DNA of 64,000 nucleotides from Leuctra nigra (GCA_934045905.1 OW203761.1:31422964-31486963); one strand, 5' to 3'. Counted from the first letter of the stretch, positions 33,316-45,579 are shown. Numbers and translations: made by a program. Notes: a model not told the origin generated them from the letters alone.

Positions 33316-33888
33316 GTTTCGTTACAATCGGTCCAGCCGTTTTCGATATATGACGTCACTTCCGGTTTTAGCAATGGCGGCCGAAAATAATGTCGTCTTG
33401 AATTCATAATTATTACTCCTACACATTTCCAAAATTTGGTTGCAATCGGTACAGCCGTTTTTGATATATGACGTCACTTCCGGTTTTAACAATGGCGGCC
33501 GAAAATAATGTCGTCTTGAATTCATAATTATTAGTACAACACATTTCCAAAATTTGGTTGCAATCGGTACAGCCATTTTCGATATATGACGTCACTTCCG
33601 GTTTTAACAATGGCGGCCGAAAATAATGTCGTCTTGAATTCATAATTATTAGTACAACACATTTCCAAAATTTGATTGCAATCGGTACAGCCATTTTCGA
33701 TATTTGACGTCACTTCCGGTTTTAACAATGGCGGCCGAAAATAATGTCGTCTTGAATTCATAATTATTAGTCCAACACATTTCCAAACTTAGGTTGCAAT
33801 CGGTACAACCGTTTACGATATATGACGTCACTTCCGGTTTTAAAAATGGCCGCCGAGAACACTGCAACCTTGAATTTATAATTATTTA
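33316..33888. repeat. 118-bp tandem array with CRE-ETS-ATGGCGGC modules
   Basis: TGACGTCACTTCCGG begins at 33351, 33469, 33587, 33705 and 33823, exactly 118 bp apart each time. Each copy reads AATCGGTACAGCCGTTTTCG, then the composite TGACGTCACTTCCGG (a full CRE fused to an ETS/GABP site), then about 9 bp later ATGGCGGCCG (YY1-type core), then an AT-rich spacer (GAATTCATAATTATT). Middle copies are nearly identical; the last diverges in its spacer. Transcription-factor binding is inferred from known metazoan consensus sites, not shown. Confidence 0.92.
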
Positions 33889-34490
33889 CAAAGTACGTTT
33901 ACTTATATCTATTTTAAAGTATAAAGTGGTGAATTTAGCGTCATTTAGCATATTTATGACGTCATTTCCGGTATAGGTCATAAAATGTGTGACGTCATTT
34001 CCGGTTTCGATATTTGAATCATCAAATATTACTGATTACATAAAGTTGACCGTCTAAATCGTTTAGCGCTGGTTTTGTTCTAATCTGTTTAGCCGTTTTT
34101 GAGACATGATGTCACTTCCGGTTTCAAAATGGCGTCTTCCGGTTGGTTTTATAACAATTCAAATGAGATGTCAAAAGTACATACGTTACATAAATATCAA
34201 AATAATAGGATCAACCTTTGTTGCCAAAATGCCAATAGATGTATTTCAAATTTCATTACGTCATTTCCTGTTTCGTTAACATAATTTTTAGTATTTTGCT
34301 ACTGATAATGCATATAGATGACCGTCTGAATCGTTTGGCGCAAATTTCGTTCCAATCGGTCCAGCGGTTGTCGAGATATGATGCCACTTCCGGTTTCAAA
34401 ATGGCGGCACAAAAAAGTCATGGGGAGAAGGTTAAATCAGACGCCAAAAGTGCACACGTGGTAAAAATGTGAAATCAATCGGTTCAGCCG
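33889..34490. repeat. Degenerate continuation of the 118-bp array
   Basis: The module recurs irregularly and with mutations: TGACGTCATTTCCGG at 33957 and 33990, TGATGTCACTTCCGG near 34107 with AAAATGGCG, ACGTCATTTCCTG near 34258, and TGATGCCACTTCCGG near 34379 with AAAATGGCGGC. The phrase AATCGGTYCAGCSGTT precedes several. These are older copies; the regular array is a recent local expansion of one. Confidence 0.75.
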
Positions 34491-34529
34491 TTTAGGCTGT
34501 GGCCTGTTTACCGGATTTTAGCTCCAGCC

Positions 34530-34820
34530 TACTACTACTAAGATTATTATTATGAAAACCGCCCTAAAACACTGTTTTCACGGCCCTCTAGCGCGCAAAG
34601 GGCGTAACCTATTGTTCCCAAATTTGGTATATGTTGTAGGGTGGGCCATAGCTCGAAATTAAGATATTTCGCAACAATGTGAGATTTCTCAATTTTAAGA
34701 TCCAGTAGGCCGAAAATGCCACTTTGATGCTTACAGTAAAAGTGGGTTTGCTCCAGCCTTTATATGAGAGTGTGCGCGCGCCGTACGACTTGGCTGGCGT
34801 GGAGCGACCGCTCCACTAGA
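34530..34820 (-). mobile_element. Right end of the U3 insertion, TCTAGTGGAGCG family
   Basis: Read on the minus strand it begins TCTAGTGGAGCGGTCGCTCC, a perfect 8-bp-arm hairpin, followed by CCAGCCAAGTCGTACGGCG and, further in, TTTTCGGCCTACTGGATCTT and GCGCTAGAGGGCCGTG. These blocks match the relic at 10453 (equivalent 38423 in this unit). In both places the three bases before TCTAG are ACA. Confidence 0.75.
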
Positions 34821-35172
34821 TGTACTGAACTTGCTTTGTTTGCCAACAAAATGCAACAAAAAAGCAAAAATATTGATTTTCCCAATAAAGAGAATCAAAT
34901 ATCCAAGACAACCTGAATATAATTTGAGAACATTAATATTTCGTTTCAGTTTCTTTTTCCCTCCAGATCATAAATTTACTTTCAGCATATTATATTTAAT
35001 TTGGAATGATCAACAAAGTAATTATTCATCAAATGAAACATTACACTAACAGTTATTTAACAAGAAATGGATTCCAATATTAAATATCTGGTTCTGAAAT
35101 GTTACGATGAAAACACATTGAGTTGATCCATACAAAATTAATAGGTATAGCTACTGAAATACTTACATTGGT

Positions 35173-35319
35173 TTATATTGGCGTCAGTGTGATTTGAATA
35201 CAAGAATATCCTGGGACAAGACTGAAGATGAGAGGAGCTGCGAGATCTTCCACTGGCAATGTCCGATACAGTTCCATCAGAACCAAGCGTAGGGCATTGT
35301 CAGGTAGTTGCATTAACAT
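35173..35319 (-). pseudogene. F-box-like reading frame, U3
   Basis: Copy of 7213-7359, about 350 bp downstream of the U3 insertion. Confidence 0.35.
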
Positions 35320-35960
35320 GATCCAGACCCACGAGCAGCAAACAACAGCAATACAAGTACCTCATCATTTACTATTAACCTAGCTAGTAGCCATTAATGT
35401 GCTCTAGCCTTGGCTGTTTGAGCTCAGTATAGAATGAACATTATATCAGCCTGATTGTATTTTATTTGGGGTTTTTATACAAGTATTTGCTTCTTGACTT
35501 GTTCACCGTATTCACCGGTTTAGCACAACAATCAGACATTGTTTAGTTCTCCCTCTCGCACGCACATTTCTTTAGGCAACTTCGTAGGATATGAAGCACT
35601 AATTCCTTGCAGGACAAGTGATCCGTCGAGACAGCGTACCAGACAGCGAAACAATTAAATTCGCATGATAATTTGTGTGTGATTCATATTAATGTTGCTA
35701 CACCAATCGGGTCATGTCTCCTATCTTCTTCATCTTTTAGTTAAACCCTTCTCGTTGGACGTTTCCTAGATTGCGTTAAAGATTTACTCAGGAAGCAGGA
35801 GAGGATGAATTTAATTTACTTTTATTTTGTTCAAAAGACACAAATTATTTCATTTTTTAATCATATGAGACCACAATTAACCATTTTTGTGACATCACTG
35901 CTACTCAGTGCTGAATAGGGAAGTCTCCTCATATATTTACTTCATCGAGTATTCGGGATG

Positions 35961-36187
35961 CTAGAAAAAAAAACACTCCGTGTAAAACGAAAATAACGAT
36001 GCGCTAAGTCCATCGTTTTTTAAGTTTGTTAAGTATTTCTCGGTGTTTATACTTTTATTTCAAAAATACGATTAAATATTTGGAAATGTCATTGACTTGG
36101 CACCTTTTTTGGTATCACTCCTTTTCGGTGTTGAGTTTTTTAAAGGAGACTTGGCTGCCTTTTTTACACGTAGTGTTTTTTTCTGGG
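35961..36187. mobile_element. TIR-element relic, U3
   Basis: Copy of 8001-8226 with the extra T. It lies about 2.8 kb downstream of the intact relative in the same unit. Confidence 0.75.
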
Positions 36188-37403
36188 ATATATTCTAGTC
36201 TATAGACACTGCATGAAGACTGCTCGAATATTTTCCATTTCAAGCGCTTCTGACCGATCCTTATACTTCTCTGAACTATCTGCCAAACTTCAGCTCCATT
36301 GCTATGGGTTTGACGATCGAAATTTGGCTGATGCTTTTATGGAAAATTTAAATTTACATATAAAAAAGAAATGATAGGTCTGTTCGTCGGACTTTCGAAC
36401 CTGCTTGGAACAGGTAATTGTGTTCGTCGGCCTACAGGAAGGCTGGTGCAAGTTGGAGCAACTTAGAGCAGTTCAGAGCAAGCTTGACGAACATACTTAG
36501 CCATTCTTGTGGCATCACTACTTTTGAGAAGCTTATGGAAAGCAAGGTAAGAAATAGTAATATCTATACCTACCTATTTTAAAATAAACCCCACACGAAA
36601 AAGGTAAAATGGAGTGTACTTGTATGGTCATGGACGACATTAATCAGTATTGAGAATTGTTACCAGTATTGTAGTTTGCTGCCAGTATTGTGTCTGTGTT
36701 ACATGACTAACCTCTAGTCTTCTCTCTAACTACTGTTTGTATTGTCGCAGGGTTCTGTCAAGCTGATCAGCAGACCCGGGTTCGACGCAGGGGCCTCGAG
36801 CATCCTGTTGTACCTAACTGGCCGAGGACATTGTCTTGTTACTTCTCTGTGTCAGAACTCAATAGATTTTTTTAATTACTTTTATTCTGTCAATGTTTTA
36901 GAGTAGGTAATAGCTTTTCTTTTTTTGGTTACAGGGGTGGGGCAATTGCGTTAAATACTTTTGGGGGGTTAATTGGGACTTTAGATATTCTGGTTTCATT
37001 TTCTTCATATTTTGTTAGGGGATGGGTAATTAATATGGTTTTCTTGATGTCCAGTAAATGATCGGAGCGGACGTTACTACCTCAAGTTGTACTTGACAAA
37101 ACCGTGCAAGCGCATGCCGCGTCTTGATCGTGCTGATGTATCGTAAGGGTGATCACTCCAGGGTGTGCCATCCAGGCGCGTAGGAATCAATATCTGAATC
37201 TCTGATTCAATTCCCCTCCCTATGTCCTTATACATTTATATGTCAAGATAAAAATATGCTTAAAAAGTGTTAAAATCGCGAAGGAATACACCAAATTCAT
37301 GGCTGAAATTAATTTTTTTCAGACCCCCATTGTCTTCGTGGACACTTTTATCTCCAGCTCAAGTTATTTTACAATATTATTCCCCCTCTTGCAAAATTTA
37401 GTT

Positions 37404-37466
37404 CCTACGCACCAGGTAGGTGCGATGGCCTACGCACCAGGTAGGTGCGATGGCCTACGCACCAGG
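37404..37466. repeat. 25-bp tandem repeat, U3
   Basis: Copy of 9443-9505. Confidence 0.95.
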
Positions 37467-39260
37467 CCATTCTGGTTGTTCGATCCCTTGGAACTGAGTT
37501 CTTGACGAGGACATTGGAACCCCAGGGACGCTCCAGCCTTTGGGTTAGCCATAGTTTTGCCGAAAATAGGCAAATTAATCTTCGCCGTTGGTATGTAGCT
37601 TAATCGGGGACTGCCCCATGGTCGAGGTAAGGCTTGTTGAAGTAATGACCCGATAGCATAGCATAGAGAGGCTATTCCTCTCTATAGCATACCATATTCT
37701 ATTACCTACCGCATCAGACTTCCGACAGGGTTTGTTCTTACTTTTTTTGGGTCGAAGACTCAATTGATTCTTTATTGATTTTTATTCGAACAATATTTTG
37801 GAGTACCTATGGTATCTTCTCATTTGTTAGAGGGGTTTGTAGCATATAATAAGTCAACACTACAAAACATTTGGACCAAGGGATATGTTGATTTGTTGGG
37901 GCTTTAAAACGAACTGACTTTCTTTTCTTCATTTCCAGTAAATGATCGGAGCTCGCTGCTCATGTAGGCCTATAGGGTTCAATGATCGCTGTGGATCTGC
38001 CCCTGTGTTGGACTGCTGGGTGCTGAGATCTTGATGGACACCTAGGTGAGTTGCATTCTTTTAACTGACATCTCTACTGGCACACTCATGGAAACACAAT
38101 ACTGGTGATTAAGTTCTCAATACTGCGTCTAGATAATATGAAGTATCAGGTCATTGATATGGAAAAAGTCCATGATATAAATAACCACAAACGGACACAA
38201 ATGTTGGGCAAATCCAACTTTCTGCCTTCGTGTCTTGCAGTCCGTGGGCCTTTACATGTGTTGGGAAGTATGATGGTTGCCAAGGAAATATACTCCTTAT
38301 GACAGCATTTTCTTGTATTTGTGCATTCCTACTCAAGAATAGAATGAAGTTCGTCCTTCCTGACTGACATTTGTCTAGGTTCCGGCAGTCGAGGGCAAAT
38401 GCCGGGACGGTTCCACCCTACATCTAGTGGAGCGGTCGCTTCACCCAGCCAAGTCGTACTGTATGCACTCACACTCACTCAACATACCGTTACTGCCTAT
38501 AATAAACTGAGGAGCATGGCTTTTTCGGCCTACTGGATCTTAAAATTGGAAAATTTCACATTGTTGCGAATTATTTTAATTTGGAACTATGGCCCACCCA
38601 ACCATATATTCCAAGTATAAGTCAACAATAGGTAATGCCATTTGCGAGCTAGAGGGCCATGAAAATCGTGAAAAATTACACGACTTCCATCTTTAGATGT
38701 ACACGCATCGGCATCTCTGTAAAGCCCGAAAATAAATGTATTGAACGCGTTTTTATGTTGATTGAGTCATGAGTGGATCATATTTCAAATCGGCAAGGAA
38801 TTTCTGTTGGAGAATTTGCACGTAACGATGCTCGCTCATCAACGCGTTTCACTGATCGTTTTCCTAGTGCGTACAGTTCGTTTTTCCTATGTTTGAACTC
38901 TCACCAGACGGAGTCACCGTCAGTTGTTCTGGACTTCATTGCGCGCTCACCTTGCAAGTTGCAATGCAGTCTTTCTCGGCCTAGCAGAAAAACCGAAGAC
39001 AGCGCATTCTGTTGAGAGTTCAGACATAGGAAAAACAAACTGTATTTAAAAATACAATTACATAGATACCGAAATATCTTACTTACTAACGAGAATAATT
39101 GCATTGCATTAAAATTTTCCTGCTTTTTCTGCTGTAGATCTTTGTCATCTAGGAATTTATTAATTGACTAATATGCAGCATTTGTTAGGATGAGCTTCAG
39201 CGATCTTTAGAAAAGAATAAAGATCATGGAAAAGATGTGTCATTAATTTCTCTAATTTTT

Positions 39261-39551
39261 CCCCACCAATGGACTGCTACCTTGACGCGGTAGTGAGGAC
39301 ATAACGAGTGTTGGTCCCAACTAAGTGCAGTCCGGGGTCGACCTAGTCCCATGCCATCCCCAAATTCGGGGGCCCCTCGGGCCGGCCTCCCCCCTCGAGA
39401 TGGTGATCCCCCTGAAATCGGGTCCCTCAGGCCCGAAGTCTCCCCCCCCCCCCCCCCCCCCCCGGGCTGACACATTCTGTGCGGGCTTTCCCACCAGTTT
39501 CAGACTCCCCCGGATCTGGCCCGTTAGGTAGACCCTTCCCCATGTCCTCCA
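39261..39551 (+). mobile_element. Retroposon B, 3'-truncated, U3
   Basis: As in U1, but a long poly-C run near 39440 replaces part of the CCAACGGGTC segment, probably a homopolymer change or assembly uncertainty. Confidence 0.75.
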
Positions 39552-40537
39552 GAGTAAAACATGGATTATTCTAAAGTGGTGGAGGTGCCATGTTTCAAGA
39601 TCACGGCGCCTAATTCTGACACTTGGGTTTTCCACGTCTGCTCTTGAATGACCAATCAAGAAGTTGAGAGCATATCACACCTAACAATTGTCTGCAACAC
39701 ACAATATCCCACCTCGAACAATAGGCTAATTCCTATACCCTGGCATCGAGGCGGCTGTGGTTGCTTGATAGTGATGGAGTCATCATGAGTCGTGATAGTG
39801 AGACAAACAAAGCTTCGGCAGCTCGGCCGGCATCAAAGTGGACCATCTTTACCGACATCATCGGCTGTAATTAAATCTATTCTCTGTAACACGGGAGCGC
39901 GATCGTGATCGTTATGACGTGATGCCGATCGAGATGAAGTGGCAGATCTCATTCGAGAAACCAACAGCGAAGCGATTATCATACTTTGTCGAGGATAATG
40001 CCAAAACTATAAACTTAGTTTTCTACTCATGCAATCATAAAATGGGATGAAAAAAGTATGTGCAGTGTGAATAATATCCGGCCGTATCGAGTGTTGAACA
40101 AAAAGGTCAGCGGAGAGCTTTTGATCGGGCAGTATTTTCAAATCGGACACCCGACATATCATCCTGACTTCACTGAGAGCTTTCCGTAAACCCCAATTTC
40201 TTTAGGAAATACTTTTTATTGTGGAACTCTTTATATACTTCCTACTTTTGTACCTTTTATGTTTCTTAATTCTAAATATATAAAAATCAACATTTTCTAA
40301 CTATATTTTTTCCTTGTCCAAACACAATCAATTATCATGACTTTACCTTATATCGAATTCGCAAAATAAAAAAAATATCGAAAATAATGTGTACCATATA
40401 AATAAGACACTGCACTATCTGAATCCCCCACAGGAACAACTTTGAGTGACGTAATATAGAGATTCCTTCTCACTCCTTCTGGAGTCAACAAACCACAATG
40501 AAATATCATAAAATACTTTCAGTTGGAGATCATTTAA

Positions 40538-40894
40538 GGGGCCGGCTCACATAACGAGTTGGCCCCAACCAAGTGCAGTCCAGGGTCGACCTGGTCCCCT
40601 CCCCTCCCCAAATTCGCGGGCCCCTCGGGCCGGCCTCCCCCCTCGAGATGGTGATCCCCCTGAAATCGGGTCCCACCGGCCCGAAGCTTCCCCCCCCCCT
40701 TCCCGGAAGTCCCCATTCTGATCTGGCTTTCCCACCAGTTTCAGACTCCCCCGGATCGGGCCCGTTAGGTCGACCCCTCCCGATGTCCTCCACTTAGATC
40801 AACAAAGTTAAAAGTTAAAATTAATGTGCGCAATATAACCTCGTCGTTGACGCACCGTTAAACCCTAATAATCTAATCTCTAAATCTTAATCTC
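40538..40894 (+). mobile_element. Retroposon C, 5'-truncated, U3
   Basis: As in U1, with GACCTGGTCCCC in place of GACCTAGTCCCC. Confidence 0.78.
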
Positions 40895-43461
40895 ATTTCA
40901 CACAATCCTCCCACAAGTGCGTTGCATTTTCCATTATAACTTCCAAATACTATATGTTCTCCTAATGTTGCTTTTTCCATGTATTACTTACCAGTATGAA
41001 AGAAGTATTAGAACGTATAGGTACATTTGTTTAAGAAAATGATAAGGAAAAAATAAAGATAATTTGTGAAATATTTTCACATTCATAAATTATTTGTGAC
41101 TGATGCGTAATATATAGTCAATATTTTAATGACATACAAAAAGATGAGCACAATTAGGCATAAAATTTACATACCTTATACTTTGCAGCTATAACATAAA
41201 ACCGTTCGTAAAGACATAAAAATTGCAGGAACTAATTAATCTTAAATATACCTACCTATAGTATACAGTGAACTTGTGAAGTATGCAGATGCAGTTGTAA
41301 AGTATGATGGTGGTCGTAAAATCGCTTCAAATTTAGTTCATGAAAAAAAACGAAATTTATGAATACCAAGAATCACTGAACGTGGTTGTAATCTGTGGTA
41401 ACATTATTTCATATTTAGAACAAAAAATACTAATTGCATTCTTTCTAGTTGGCATTGTTCTACGAATATTTATTTTTAAAATTGCTCTTCTATTCTTTAA
41501 TTAATGTGCAAGAAAGACAAAAATAGTGAAACTTTCCGTATAACTATTTTTTTACTCGTATATATGACTTCAGTTGATCAAAATATTACTTATCAGTGAG
41601 TTATATAATTAGATTCTGGGTAGCTTAGGTGAATTTGCCAAATTTTTAAGATCGAAAAGTGTTTCGATCGAAATTCCTGTTTCATGTGATGCCAGATGAA
41701 GAACACAAACAGACGAATTAGATCATCTTTTGTATACCAAAGCAAACTTTCAAGCAATAGGTATAAAATAAAATAATTAAATCTCAAATAGAAATTCAAT
41801 TTGATGTAAGCTGACATCTGCTAATTAGTAGTCGATCATAATTACACCATCAATGATATTGATCAGTTCATTATTATTTAATATATAATTACTAATCAAT
41901 TTTTATTTTTTTAATCAGAATGAACTAATTAGGTATAATTGTGAGATGGGACAGAAAACTAGTCCATTATTAGACAGCATTATAATTAGATAATACATAC
42001 AAACGCTGAAAGATCTGTTCCTGCCGACCACTAAATTTCATCAAAGTGCATTACATTACTTCAAGGCTCATTTTTTCCATCTACAGTGATTGCAACTTTA
42101 TAGGATAGCTAATTTCTGTAATTGCCAAGGAGTATTCGACATTTTCAGCAACTTTTTGTTTGTGATTGTTTGAGCGCCAAAAACTAAAAAACTACATTCA
42201 TAATGAGAGAAAATCGCAGTTTGATGGGTTTACATGGCGAGGTCTCCACATCTCTATCACAACGAAGAATTGCATAACTACAAAGAATCAACGTTGCCCT
42301 CCTAAAGTTGTCACGTCTCATGATGGCGCCTCCACTGCATTGTCCTTCTCGTCTGTCATCTCCACCCTCCCCGAACAATAACGACATCGTCGACGACAAC
42401 GCCGACCTGCCTTGTCGGCTGTCGGCTTCTCTGACTCCATACAGGTGGCTGGCGATGTAATAACTAAACCAAACAACAAATCATTCCGTATACAATTCCG
42501 AGAGTGGAGTATTTATTGGTGGGCTGTCAATGGAACTGCGCCGGCCTCGACTTTGGCGGAGGGTTCGGGTACAATTGGAAAGCGTCAAAAGTGAAATTAT
42601 AAGATTTTAGTGTCTGAGGGATACTGCGCTTTTTCTTGGCGAAATTTTGCCAGCGTATCGAGCGTGCCCACTTGAAATTTATGGCTCGAATCTCTATTTT
42701 TTGTATTATTATTATTTTTGCATCTGGCGTCTCCTGGAAGTAACGAATGGACCACTAGTCATTATCTTGCTATGTGACGTCACGAATAAAACAGATGACA
42801 GAAGGATGTGGGCCGTGACCGTCAAGAAGGCTGTGACAGCACAGTAATCAATAGTAATCAAATAGCAATGGATCCATTTGGAAATTTAACTGTCTTTCCA
42901 CCACACGTTTGATTGGCTCCCTCTCCCACTATATGGGCAGTGCTGCTCTAGTGTGAGTAAAGAGAACTATTATGCTACATTTACTCCTCCCATCACCATT
43001 GGTCCATTAGGCCAATTTTTTCACAAAACTAATATTACGATTCTGGTTATGGTCAAAATGATTTTCAGCCTTTCAGCATTTCAGTAAAATGATTTACCTC
43101 TCCCAACTCATACCAATACCGTACTGTTCATTTTCGAAAGAATCTTTCCCACTTCTCCTCTAATTGCGGTTCAAGGATTTCATTTTTGTTCTAGTCCCCC
43201 CCCCCCCACCCCCCCAATGATGTTACCGTCTTCGATTGCTTGCCGAACTCCTTCTAACCACGCTCATGTTGAGCATGGTCATGCCATGCTCAATTTGACA
43301 AATTTGACATGAGTTGTCAAACTATTTTGATAATCTGTCAGTGATATTTTTTTCTGTTTGGAGATGCTTTCTTGGAAGTTTTTAGTAAATATAAGCTTAA
43401 TTAGTAATCAAACAATTTTCTGGAGAAAGATTGATATTTTCTGTGACACCTCCTTCAACTG

Positions 43462-44169
43462 GGTGTAAGTGATGTCACATGGTGCTGGAGAGGGTGTAAG
43501 TGATGTCACATGGTGGTGTAGAGGGTGTAAGTGATGTCACATGGTGCTAGGGAGGGTGTAAGTGATGTCACATGGTGGTGTAGAGGGTGTAAGTGATGTC
43601 ACATGGTGCTGGGGAGGGTGTAAGTGATGTCACATGGTGGTGTAGAGGGTGTAAGTGATGTCACATGGTGCCGGAGAGGGTGTAAGTGATGTCACATGGT
43701 GCTGGAGAGGGTGTAAGTACATGGTGCTGGAGAAGGTGTAAGTGTGATGTCACATGGTGCTGGGGAGGGTGTAAAGTGATGTCACATGGTGCTGGGGAGA
43801 GTGTAAGTGATGTCACATGGTGCTGGAGAGGGTGTAAGTGATGTCACATGGTGCTGAATAGGGTGTAATTGTGATGTCACATGGTGCTGGAGAGGGTGTA
43901 AGTGATGTCACATGGTGCTGGGGTGGGATTACATAAAATGATAACTTTCTTGTCACGGTGACAAGCTTCTCACTCAATGCTATTCACGGCCTTCTAGGGA
44001 CTTGTCACCGTGACAAGGAAGTTATCATTTTATGTGATCGCACCCCAGGAGAGGGTGTAATTGTGATGTCACATGGTGCTGGAGAGGGTGTAAGTGATGT
44101 CACATGGTGCTGGATAGGGTGTAATTGTGATGTCACATGGTGTTGGAGAGGATGTAAGCGTGATGTCAC
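43462..44169. repeat. 31-bp minisatellite, U4, interrupted by a palindromic element
   Basis: 708 bp, which is the standard 580 bp plus 128 bp of inserted DNA at 43920-44047. The repeat unit resumes in register after the insertion (GGAGAGGGTGTAATTG), so the array itself was not otherwise altered. Confidence 0.95.
43920..44046. mobile_element. 127-bp palindromic element inserted in the U4 minisatellite
   Basis: By eye identical, base for base, to the resident element at 47028-47154, but located inside the 31-bp repeats. The interrupted repeat reads CATGGTGCTGG before and GGAGAGGGTG after, where intact repeats read GCTGGAGAGGG; only GG can be counted as duplicated, and net gain is 128 bp (the element plus one A). 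No other unit has it. Same orientation as the resident copy about 3.1 kb downstream. Confidence 0.92.
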
Positions 44170-44392
44170 TTACGGTATCTGTTAACCATTCTTGATTTAC
44201 CTCTCCCATCTCATACCTATCCCGTACTGTTCATTTTCGAAAGAATCTTTCTTCACTTCTTATCTTATTGCGGTTTAAGGATTTCATTTTTGTTCTGGTC
44301 ATTCCCAAAGATGCTACCGTCTTCAATTACTTGCTGAACTCCTTCTAACCATGCTCATGGTTGATCATGGTCATGTCAATATGACAGGAGTT

Positions 44393-44580
44393 AGTAAAAT
44401 ACAAATATTTGAACAGAAACACTGGTATTGTCAAGAAATAAAAATAAAAAGAGTCCGCAATATTTCGCCGATGCGTTCGACCGGCTTTGTCAAGCGAGAC
44501 TGCTCTCGCTTGACCTGTTCAAATATTTGTATTTTACTAAGTTGTTTCCTGGTATATTATCTTCTTCTTTGTGTTTATTA
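44393..44580. mobile_element. 188-bp nested inverted-repeat insertion, U4
   Basis: Same insertion; tail TCTTCTTCTTTGTG, identical to U5. Confidence 0.75.
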
Positions 44581-45579
44581 ATGACAGGAGTTGTCAAACT
44601 ATTTTGATATTCTGTAAGTTATTATTCTTTCTGTTTGGAGATTCTTTCTTGGAAGTTTTAGTCCTTTTCTGAAGAACGATTGATCTTTTCTGTGATCCTG
44701 GGAGTGACTGGAAAGTCTTTGTTTATCTTGGATTTATATTGAATGTAAGGTTTTGTGGCAATCTTGCCAGTCTCTGAAGAAAATTTGAACTCTTCTGTGC
44801 TCCTGCAAATGATTATTTGTGGATTATTCACGAAATTTCGGTTAGGTCATGGGGTTAGATCATGTGCTGCACATACCGGTGCTCGCTTATCAACGCGTAA
44901 CACCGAGCGTTTTCCTAGTTTAAATAATTCTTTAGTTCTTCAATTACTCGTGTGTAGTGAGTGAGTGGAATGATTTGATTTTATCTAGTGGAGCCAACCA
45001 AGTCGTACGGAGCGCACACTCTCATTGAGCGAGCTGAGCGTATAGCGAGCGTCACCACGGTACTCTTATGGCACTTTCTCTGTGTTTTTTTTTTTTTTTT
45101 TTTGCCTGCACTGCCCAGGTTAAGCCGCTCAAGCAATCGATCTGAAATTTTGCACACACACTAACGTAATCTATGCGGTCTCTGGGATCGTCAGTCCTTT
45201 AAAAGCTTTCTCTCCGACATCCGAACAAAGCGGACTGACATTGCTTTCGTTGCAGTGAAGAATTGACGAGTGAATTTGCATAAGCGGATTAAGAGTCTAT
45301 CAGTACTGTTCAGATGCCAATCAAATATTTTATCAACTTGGAGATTTAATTTCAAAGATTATGGAAATGTACGAGATAATCCATCAGAACATAATTAATG
45401 CATAATGGTAAATAAAATAAAAATAATATAAAAAATAAAATATTTATTAGACACATCTGTTTAAATTTGAGATTTATAAATCTATTGAAACAGATGACAT
45501 GTTTGTTTCTAGTAAAACTAAAATTGATAAAAAATGAGATATAACTGTTTCTAGAGAGAAAAACTTGAAAGACATAGTA

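Larger units (their letters stand above)
31874..34820. mobile_element. U3-specific 2,947-bp composite insertion
   Basis: Other units read AGTAGTAATAA|TGTACTGAAC; in U3 these halves lie on either side of 2,947 bp, with no target bases lost and no clear duplication. Contents in order: a TIR element (31875-33152) holding a tRNA-related SINE; ~160 bp unassigned; a 118-bp tandem array (33316-33888); its degenerate continuation (to ~34490); and ~290 bp related, inverted, to the relic at 10453. The left end starts TCCCAGA. The right end is a perfect 8-bp-arm hairpin GTGGAGCG-AC-CGCTCCAC followed by TAGA. Insertion between A and T with a 3' hairpin near CTAG recalls Helitron-type elements, but the canonical CTRR end is off by one base and no Rep/helicase is present. 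Confidence 0.85.
25005..41120. repeat. Tandem array unit U3 (long form with 2.95-kb insertion)
   Basis: Third unit, 16,116 bp. It is a long form like U1, with B and C both present (39261-39551 and 40538-40894), plus a private 2,947-bp insertion at 31874-34820. It also keeps nine extra bases near 38206-38214 that no other unit has. First-half variants match U1 (GAAATTCAACTG, CTAAT before poly-C, CACATGATGCTGG in the minisatellite); second-half variants match U2 and U4. Confidence 0.97.

Noticed and set aside
33322..33867. Long minus-strand frames with repeated peptide across the 118-bp array
   Set aside because: 118 is not a multiple of three, so each frame runs through different phases of the same repeat and ends; the repeated peptide is a by-product of the tandem DNA.
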